Shown: positions 5,723-10,521 of the stretch, one piece after another
Layout: every line of letters begins with the position of its first letter
Position numbering within the stretch: position 1 is the stretch's first letter
Assembly: GCA_022798035.1 (NCBI GenBank)
Contig: JAAWLS010000052.1
Location: forward strand, 1 to 10,521
Origin: Lachnospiraceae bacterium
GTDB lineage: Bacteria; Bacillota; Clostridia; Lachnospirales; Lachnospiraceae
Reading direction: 5' to 3'
DNA: 10,521 bases
The notes under the pieces: model-generated
Database searches by the model: none
The model's input: the letters and a program-made list of their open reading frames with translations, nothing else
What the model was told of the DNA's origin: nothing
Position numbers and translations under genes: made by a program

Positions 5723-7729
5723 ATGGCAATGATCGTACAACACAACTTAACAGCAATGAACTCTAACAGGATGCTTGGCATCACCACCGGACAGCAGGCA
5801 AAATCATCTGAAAAGCTTTCTTCTGGATATCGGATTAACCGTGCGGCAGACGATGCGGCAGGTTTGACGATTTCTGAGAAAATGAGAAAGCAGATTCGGG
5901 GACTTGACCGGGCTTCCACCAATGCGCAGGATGGAGTTTCCGCAGTGCAGACTGCTGAGGGTGCTTTGACAGAAGTTCATTCCATGCTTCAGAGAATGAA
6001 TGAATTGGCTACTCAGGCAGCCAACGGAACAAATTCTGAATCTGACCGGGATGCCATTCAGGCGGAAATTGACCAGCTGACGACAGAGATTGACCGTGTG
6101 GCTGAGACAACTAAGTTTAATGAAATTTATCTGCTGAAGGGAAATAAAGAAGGTTCTACCAGTACTACAACAATAGCTGCACATGATGCAGGAATCAAAG
6201 GAAAACTGTTGGATAAAGGCGGCGGAACAAGTACATTTGAGTTGGACAAAGCCCTTGAAAACGGCGATAAGATTACCATCGGCGGAGCTGAGTACACCAT
6301 CGGAACAACAGCAAATCATGTTGAGGCGGATGAGCTGAATACAAGTACGGATGGGTATGAGGAGGCCTCAACGACGCTTGACGGCACGACTTTGACTGCA
6401 GGTGACAGTGTAACTTATAAAGGAAATAAGTATACTTTAACAGATAAAGTTGCGCTGGATGACGTTTTAGCTGAGTTGAAAACAGCTGGCGCTAAGTTTA
6501 AAATCGGAGAAACAGAAATCACTGTAACTACCACAACTACGGATACAGCTGACAAAATAATAAAAGACCCTACGGCTGCTACAGCTAACCTGAATGCGGC
6601 AGAAGTGGAAAAATTAATCAAATATGCTCAGGACAATGACCAGCAGATTGTCATTACAAGCATAAAACCAAAGCAGACAATAGGCAATGCAGCGAGTGCA
6701 GTTGCTGGAACTGCTGTGACAGGTAATTTTACGGTGGTTTCTTCCCTGGAAAAAGGAGAAATCAGCAGTCTTTTGGTAGCTGACAAGAAAGCTTCAACTA
6801 TTGCGAAAGCCGGCGGAATTAAAGATGGTACGGCAACAGATGACGCTACTGAAGTGAAGCTTGGAGCAGGAGACAGCATTACAGTAGGTGGCGAGACAAC
6901 AAAAATAACAGCACAAGAGCCTATAGCAGCCAAAGACGTATATACGGCTATTGATGGTTTAGCTGCTGACGGTACTGCTACCGTGAAAATCGGAGTAGGT
7001 CTGGAACAGAAAACATATACAGTAGTAGAAGAGGCAGATGTAGATGAGGAAGCAGGAAAGCTCACAAAGGACGCCATTCTTGCCAAAATTCATGACGGAG
7101 ATGTAGTAAGTACAGATGGCGGTACCACATTGAATACCGTAATCGGCGATATTGCACTTCCAGAAAGCAACGAAAAAGTAATCAGTGCAAAAAAAGCATA
7201 CTCTATGATTGCAGATGAACTGCAGAAGGCTTCCAGCATTGGAACAGATGTGGCAGCTTCCGTAACAAATGATGGAGATGGTAAATTTACCATTACCCAG
7301 GGAACCGTTGAAATGAAAGACGCATTGTCCTTCAATCTGCATGTGGGTTCTGACGCAGATATGACCAACAAGATTACCGTTGACATTGCCTCTATGGACG
7401 CAACCGGATTGGGCGTAAAGGGATTGAATGTATCAGATAACAGTGGAAATGCTGCAACTTATGCAATTGATGCTATCGCAGATGCAATTTCAAAGGTATC
7501 TGCACAGCGTTCTGCTCTTGGAGCGATTCAGAACCGTCTTGAGCATACCATTGCCAACCTGGATAACGTGGTTGAGAACACCACCGCCGCTGAGTCACGT
7601 ATCCGTGATACAGATATGGCAGAGGAAATGGTGGAATACAGCAAGAACAACATTCTGGCTCAGGCAGGTCAGTCTATGCTGGCTCAGGCAAATCAGTCTA
7701 CCCAGGGCGTACTGTCACTGCTTCAGTAA
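5723..7729 (+). CDS. fliC: Flagellin
   Basis: The major filament subunit, secreted through the flagellar export apparatus and assembled outside the cell. The conserved N-terminal D0/D1 region (about residues 1-142) includes QHNLTAMNSNRML, EKLSSGYRINRAADDAAGL and the D1 helix with LQRMNELATQAANGT. The conserved C-terminal D1/D0 region (about 578-668) includes ALGAIQNRLEHTIANL, ESRIRDTDMAEEMVEYSK and a Leu/Gln-rich end. The middle (about 143-577) is variable, rich in Thr, Ala and Gly, and seems to contain diverged repeats of a beta motif (GDxIT.GG..YTI). Residues equivalent to the Toll-like receptor 5 contacts Arg90, Leu94 and Glu114 are kept as Arg91, Leu95 and Glu115. At 668 residues it is larger than hag-type flagellins (about 300). 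The Shine-Dalgarno GGAGG is well spaced. Also called hag or flaA in relatives. Confidence 0.95.
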   Translation: MAMIVQHNLTAMNSNRMLGITTGQQAKSSEKLSSGYRINRAADDAAGLTISEKMRKQIRGLDRASTNAQDGVSAVQTAEGALTEVHSMLQRMNELATQAANGTNSESDRDAIQAEIDQLTTEIDRVAETTKFNEIYLLKGNKEGSTSTTTIAAHDAGIKGKLLDKGGGTSTFELDKALENGDKITIGGAEYTIGTTANHVEADELNTSTDGYEEASTTLDGTTLTAGDSVTYKGNKYTLTDKVALDDVLAELKTAGAKFKIGETEITVTTTTTDTADKIIKDPTAATANLNAAEVEKLIKYAQDNDQQIVITSIKPKQTIGNAASAVAGTAVTGNFTVVSSLEKGEISSLLVADKKASTIAKAGGIKDGTATDDATEVKLGAGDSITVGGETTKITAQEPIAAKDVYTAIDGLAADGTATVKIGVGLEQKTYTVVEEADVDEEAGKLTKDAILAKIHDGDVVSTDGGTTLNTVIGDIALPESNEKVISAKKAYSMIADELQKASSIGTDVAASVTNDGDGKFTITQGTVEMKDALSFNLHVGSDADMTNKITVDIASMDATGLGVKGLNVSDNSGNAATYAIDAIADAISKVSAQRSALGAIQNRLEHTIANLDNVVENTTAAESRIRDTDMAEEMVEYSKNNILAQAGQSMLAQANQSTQGVLSLLQ

Positions 7730-7744
7730 TTCTATCTTGGATAA

Positions 7745-7780
7745 CAAAACACCGATGGTCTCCATCGGTGTTTTGCTGTT
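7745..7780 (+). terminator. Rho-independent terminator of flagellin
   Basis: A perfect 14-bp stem (7745-7758 with 7762-7775) closes a 3-nt loop 15 bp after the flagellin stop codon. The T residues that help termination form the distal part of the stem, followed by GCTGTTT. Its end abuts the remnant reading frame on the minus strand. Confidence 0.85.
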
Positions 7781-7848
7781 TAAATGGGATTGAGAATGAT
7801 TTCTTTGGGTATCGTGACCTGGGATTTCTGACGTAATTCAGTCAGCAT
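7780..7848 (-). pseudogene. Truncated AbrB/MazE-type antitoxin remnant
   Basis: A 22-codon reading frame on the minus strand starts with ATG at 7848, preceded by a good AGGTGGAG ribosome binding site. It encodes LRQKSQVTIPKEI, the recognisable swapped-hairpin start of SpoVT/AbrB and MazE-like antitoxins (usual pattern LR.K.Q.TIPKEI). The frame stops after a few more residues, next to the flagellin terminator, where the family normally continues for 30-60 residues. No toxin gene is next to it. It looks like the broken 5' end of an antitoxin gene cut off where the flagellin 3' end was joined. A functional micropeptide is possible but less likely. Confidence 0.55.
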
Positions 7849-7954
7849 AATATTTCTCCACCTTATTTGTATAAAGCGCATATAAAAGCAAAAAAATACA
7901 ACATTCGAAAGGCCGTAACCAGACAATAAAATATAAAAAACGGATAGAAAAATG

Positions 7955-7983
7955 TGGACTTTATGGTATTTGTGATATATAGT
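7955..7983 (+). promoter_or_regulatory. Probable SigA promoter of the zinc-ribbon gene
   Basis: TGGACT (7955-7960) and TATAGT (7978-7983) are separated by 17 nt and match 4 and 5 of 6 consensus bases. The pair lies 34 nt before the start codon at 8018, after the flagellin terminator, which fits separate transcription of that gene. Confidence 0.5.
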
Positions 7984-8017
7984 TATAGAAGAAATTTATT
8001 TTATGGGAGGGTTAATT

Positions 8018-8614
8018 ATGGCATTTATTAAGTGTCCTGAATGTGGGAAAGAGGTTTCTGATACGGCAGAGAGATGTTCTGGTTGTGGTTGTGATATTAA
8101 AAGAAATATTGATGAAATGAAAAAACAAGAAAGAAGAATTAATAAATCAAAAAAATCATCAATGAATAAGAGTTTAATTTTAGTTGTTATCTTTATAGTT
8201 GTAATTATTGGTGTTTTTGTTGGTATTCAGAAACAACGTGATAAAGATGCTTTGACGAATTTGAATTTACTTTTTTCACATATAGAAGATATATCCGAAT
8301 ATAAAATGTATGTTTTTACGGAAGTAGACGGAAAATACTATTATAATGACGATGGAGCTGATTTTGCGATTGACGAAATATCTCAAAGAATATCGAATTT
8401 AGATATTTGTGTTAAATATATAGATGAACATTATTCGAAATCAAAAAATGCTATTGACGATAAGATAGAAGAAACAAATTATGGTTGCAAGACATGGGAG
8501 GAGTATAGAAAATACCTTAATTCAAACTATTTTCTTGATGAAGATATTAGTAATCAAGAAAGAGCAGTAAAAATATTAATAGAATATGTTGAGTTGATGG
8601 AGAGGGAAAATTAG
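8018..8614 (+). CDS. Zinc-ribbon, single-pass membrane protein of unknown function
   Basis: The 198-residue product begins with a small zinc ribbon (CPECG at residues 6-10 and CSGCG at 20-24, ligands Cys6, Cys9, Cys20 and Cys23). A basic linker (about 28-50) and one strong membrane helix (about 52-70, VVIFIVVIIGVFVGI) follow. The remaining roughly 125 residues are hydrophilic, rich in Asp, Glu, Lys, Asn and Tyr. The basic linker suggests the ribbon stays in the cytoplasm and the C-terminal part is outside. I recognise no domain in that part. The ATG at 8018 is preferred over 8003 because the GGGAGGG ribosome binding site overlaps the upstream ATG. The gene is much more AT-rich than its neighbours, which suggests horizontal acquisition. 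It is monocistronic, with its own promoter and terminator. Confidence 0.75.
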   Translation: MAFIKCPECGKEVSDTAERCSGCGCDIKRNIDEMKKQERRINKSKKSSMNKSLILVVIFIVVIIGVFVGIQKQRDKDALTNLNLLFSHIEDISEYKMYVFTEVDGKYYYNDDGADFAIDEISQRISNLDICVKYIDEHYSKSKNAIDDKIEETNYGCKTWEEYRKYLNSNYFLDEDISNQERAVKILIEYVELMEREN

Positions 8615-8625
8615 CAAAAACAGAT

Positions 8626-8685
8626 GGGGCTGTCGTTTTAACGATTAAAAAATCGTAAAGCGGCAGTTCCCTTTGTGACTTTTTT
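8626..8685 (+). terminator. Terminator of the zinc-ribbon gene
   Basis: A long, wobble-containing hairpin (8626-8645 with 8652-8670, one bulged A, loop TAAAAA) lies 12 nt after the stop codon. It is followed about 10 nt later by a run of T (8680-8685). The offset T-run makes this a less than ideal terminator. Confidence 0.6.
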
Positions 8686-8717
8686 ATGTCTATATTTAGG
8701 CTATTCTATTTCTAATT

Positions 8718-8805
8718 GCAAGATACACTTTTTAAAGGGAATCAATATCTTCCTGTTCTCCCTTTTTGTATCTTATTATGAAGCAAGATACAAAATATCT
8801 TTTGC
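8718..8805. repeat. Short repeats forming alternative hairpins between convergent genes
   Basis: AAGATACA occurs at 8720-8727 and 8785-8792, both within GCAAGATACA, and its complement TGTATCTT lies between them at 8767-8774. AAAGGGA (8734-8740) also pairs with TCCCTTT (8759-8765). The middle copy can pair with only one outer copy at a time. The stretch lies downstream of both convergent genes and probably helps end the minus-strand glycosylase transcript. No gene is seen between 8615 and 8804. Confidence 0.5.
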
Positions 8806-9338
8806 TATGATAAAAAAAACAGAATTTTCTCTCTCCAATATTCCGTTAGACGTTCCAAGTGCCAAGAGGCATTTGCCGGGCTGGTGGAGGGAAGCCGGCA
8901 GATAGAAGATACGGTTTTCTCAGGAACAGGATTCATCTGAGCCAGCAGAGGGACCGTGTACTTTTCATAGAGCTCGCAGGCTTTGTTTCCATTTCCAAAG
9001 ACGGCAGTGATGGAAGTCTGATTCAGCAGATTTGGAATATCAGCAGGAACCACATTGCGGATGCTGCTGTCTGAAGAGCCGACAATCTCACAACTTTGGA
9101 TGACATCCCAAAGGGCAATTCGGTGGTTCAGAAGGAGCTGCTTTTTCTCTGAAATTGTGATGGGAAGGGGTTCCTGTGTGACGGCGGCCAGGACTTTCCA
9201 GAATCGGTTCTGGGGATGGCCGTAATAAAAATGCTGTTCCCTGGATTTGACGGAAGGGAAAGTTCCAAGAATCAGAACTTTGGAGTTTTCATCAAAAACA
9301 GGCTGAAATTCGTGAGTATGGTGATGGTAGTCTGTCAT
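8805..9338 (-). CDS. DNA-deoxyinosine (hypoxanthine) glycosylase, uracil-DNA glycosylase superfamily family 6
   Basis: This enzyme removes hypoxanthine arising from adenine deamination and starts base-excision repair in the cytoplasm. The 177-residue protein shows the superfamily blocks in order: ILGTFPSVKSRE (residues 23-34, motif 1), FYYGHPQNRFWKVL (37-50), ALWDVIQSC with GSSDSSI (75-93), FGNGNKA (114-120), and the C-terminal RLPSTSPANA (148-157, motif 2). The YGHPQNRFW and LPSTSPAN forms are those of the hypoxanthine family, not of classic Ung. The length is normal. I choose the ATG at 9338 because AGAAAGG lies upstream at usable spacing and homologues begin just before a histidine-rich stretch like this one (DYHHHTHEF). 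The upstream frame to 9479 would run through its own promoter. It stands alone, convergent with the zinc-ribbon gene. Confidence 0.87.
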   Translation of the reverse strand: MTDYHHHTHEFQPVFDENSKVLILGTFPSVKSREQHFYYGHPQNRFWKVLAAVTQEPLPITISEKKQLLLNHRIALWDVIQSCEIVGSSDSSIRNVVPADIPNLLNQTSITAVFGNGNKACELYEKYTVPLLAQMNPVPEKTVSSICRLPSTSPANASWHLERLTEYWREKILFFLS

Positions 9339-9429
9339 GGAAATCATCCTTTCTAAATAAGTCAGACAATGAAGAGAAGGCTGTAATACCAGCAAAATCA
9401 AAAATTTTTTTCCATAATTATGTGATATG

Positions 9430-9458
9430 ATTATAGCTTTCTTCTGCTCTGTTGTAAA
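9430..9458 (-). promoter_or_regulatory. SigA promoter of the deoxyinosine glycosylase gene
   Basis: On the minus strand TTTACA (9458-9453) is followed by exactly 17 nt and a perfect TATAAT (9435-9430). Five of six and six of six bases match consensus. The start would be near 9423, giving a leader of about 85 nt. It sits 9 bp outside the palindromic element at 9467-9750. Confidence 0.8.
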
Positions 9459-9466
9459 GATTCTTT

Positions 9467-9750
9467 TAGGTAATTGCAAAACACTTAAATTATCGCAATT
9501 TCATGTACAATTTATAAAATTCTCTCTCAATATTTCCATCATGCAAAAGCACAAAATACGAGACGCGCAAGACATTCCAGCGTGCCTCTGACTGCAAAGA
9601 ACTACGTTCAGTAAAGACTTCCGTAATCCTTTGAGTCACGCTTCCATAGCGCTAAATGTATTTCTTAGCTTTTGCATGAGAAAATATTTAGTCGTAATGT
9701 TTTGAATTGTACATGAAATTTTGAAAAATATTGAGTTTCGCAATTACCTA
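9467..9750. mobile_element. 284-bp imperfect palindrome, probable MITE
   Basis: The ends are perfect inverted copies (TAGGTAATTGC at 9467-9477, GCAATTACCTA at 9740-9750). The arms continue as an imperfect inverted repeat of about 80 bp, with well-kept blocks such as CATGTACAATT against AATTGTACATG and CATGCAAAAGC (9540-9550) against GCTTTTGCATG (9668-9678). Weaker similarity runs on toward a centre near 9609. It has no credible gene. The outermost TA at each end could be a target duplication of the kind made by IS630/Tc1-mariner transposases, pointing to a non-autonomous miniature element. It fills most of the gap between the glycosylase and MATE genes. An alternative is a long structured RNA. 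Confidence 0.6.
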
Positions 9751-9782
9751 ACTTCATATAGAGAGAAAGGAGGAGGAATTTG

Positions 9783-10436
9783 ATGAGCGATAATCCTCTG
9801 GGATATGAAAAAATTCCGAAACTGTTGAAGAGCTTTGCCATTCCGAGTATCACGGCGTCTTTAGTGGGCTCTGTTTACAACATTGTGGACCAGATTTTTA
9901 TTGGTCAGGGAATCGGATATCTTGGAAATGCGGCAACGAATGTTTCTTATTCATTTTCTACGATTTGCCTTGCCATTTCCCTGCTGATTGGCATCGGCAG
10001 CGTTTCCCGGTTTTCCCTTTATCTTGGAAATAAAGAGCCGGAATCGGTAGCCAGGGCGGCGGGAAACGGAATAAGCCTGATGATAATTTTTGGACTGGCT
10101 TATCTGATAATAGGAGAAAGCCTGCTGAATCCCTTTCCCAAATTGTTTGGAGCTACCGCAGAGGTATTTCCCTTTGCCCGGCAGTATGCCGGAGTCACTT
10201 TGGTGGGAATGCCGTTTTTGATTGTCACCAATGGAATGAGCAATCTAATCCGGGCAGATGGAAGCCCCAGGTATTCGATGCTCTGTATGGTGGCAGGCGC
10301 CGTTGTCAATACCATTCTTGACCCGATTTTCATTTTGTCTTTCACTGGGGTATCTTTGGAGCGGCTCTGGCAACAGTTCTGGGACAGATTTTGTCCTTTG
10401 TTTTTGCAATACGTTATTTGCGCGGCCAGGTGCTGA
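9783..10436 (+). pseudogene. MATE-family multidrug efflux transporter, N-terminal half, frameshifted
   Basis: MATE transporters export drugs or metabolites using sodium or proton gradients and have 12 membrane helices in about 450 residues. From the ATG at 9783 (GGAGG at 9772-9776, 6-nt spacing) the frame shows NPLGYEKIPKLLKSFAIPS, VYNIVDQIFIGQGIGYLG, GNAATNVSYSFSTICLAISL, NLIRADGSPRYSM and NTILDPIFI, a confident match to the first lobe. After about residue 184 the frame turns into unrelated sequence and stops at 10436. The expected continuation, FVFHWGIFGAALATVLGQ, appears in another frame from 10334. One missing T in the TTTT run at 10333-10336 explains the break. This may be a real inactivating mutation, a phase-variable tract or a sequencing error. 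Confidence 0.75.
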
Positions 10437-10468
10437 AGCTGGCCGAGAAGCCCAAGGAGGACGATAAC
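10334..10468 (+). pseudogene. Continuation of the MATE gene in the shifted frame
   Basis: This stretch encodes WGIFGAALATVLGQILSFVF, a typical sixth-helix region of MATE proteins, directly continuing the frame lost at about 10333-10336. After AIRYL (about 10415) the translation becomes hydrophilic (KLAEKPKEDDN) and no longer resembles a MATE protein, which should have six more helices. The frame stays open to the window end. So the transporter may be both frameshifted and cut short or joined to other DNA here. Confidence 0.55.
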
Positions 10469-10521
10469 ATGGACCAGGATAAGTTCAATAAGATGTTTGA
10501 AACGGCGATGCAGCAGTACCG
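10469..10521 (+). CDS. Start of an unidentified protein, partial at the window edge
   Basis: An ATG at 10469 is preceded by AAGGAGG about 8 nt upstream, a near-ideal ribosome binding site. The 17 visible codons read MDQDKFNKMFETAMQQY, an amphipathic helix start. I do not recognise the family from so little. It is in the same frame as the shifted MATE continuation, so it could instead be an internal Met of a fused reading frame. The strong ribosome binding site favours a new gene. Confidence 0.45.
   Translation, partial: MDQDKFNKMFETAMQQY

Noticed and set aside
7428..7793. Plus-strand reading frame inside the flagellin 3' end
   Set aside because: It is an out-of-frame shadow of the conserved flagellin C-terminus.
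9339..9479. Longer N-terminus for the glycosylase
   Set aside because: It would translate through a near-perfect promoter, and the added residues do not match the family.

Overview
The window looks like chromosomal DNA of a motile gut Firmicute of the class Clostridia, most likely a Lachnospiraceae. The support is strong AGGAGG-type ribosome binding sites, moderately AT-rich DNA, a fused RibBA, an ECF riboflavin S component, a csrA gene directly upstream of flagellin, and a Clostridia-type flagellin. The species cannot be named from this sequence alone.

Layout. (1) Positions 1-4352 hold a complete riboflavin unit on the plus strand: a leader hairpin, then ribU (uptake), ribD, ribE, ribBA and ribH (synthesis), closed by a strong terminator. 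(2) Positions 4369-5184 are the most striking part. A short FimB/XerD-like tyrosine recombinase on the minus strand is boxed in by two 27-bp sites that are inverted copies of each other (26 of 27 identical). Each site has the anatomy of a tyrosine-recombinase core: two 10-bp arms around a 7-bp asymmetric spacer. The non-coding part of the box carries a good sigma-28/SigD-like flagellar promoter that points out of the box, in this sequence away from the flagellin genes and into a hairpin plus T-run. (3) Positions 5249-7775 hold csrA and a 668-residue flagellin gene. The flagellin leader has a hairpin with GGA in its loop and an ACAAGGAGG Shine-Dalgarno region, as expected of a CsrA-repressed message. 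(4) Positions 7780-8685 hold a truncated AbrB/MazE-like remnant and a very AT-rich zinc-ribbon membrane protein. (5) Positions 8805-9458 hold a minus-strand hypoxanthine (deoxyinosine) DNA glycosylase gene with a clear promoter. (6) Positions 9467-9750 form an imperfect long palindrome resembling a MITE. (7) From 9783 a MATE transporter gene is broken by a frameshift, and another reading frame with its own ribosome binding site begins at 10469.

How it works together (inference). The rib genes make or import riboflavin and are probably FMN-controlled from a riboswitch lying just outside the window. The 4369-5184 segment is best read as a self-contained invertible switch. The recombinase flips the segment that encodes it. 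In the orientation given, the SigD-like promoter is stopped at its own repeat (OFF). After inversion it would read through the other repeat into csrA and flagellin (ON). CsrA would add translational control on top, giving a two-layer flagellin switch.
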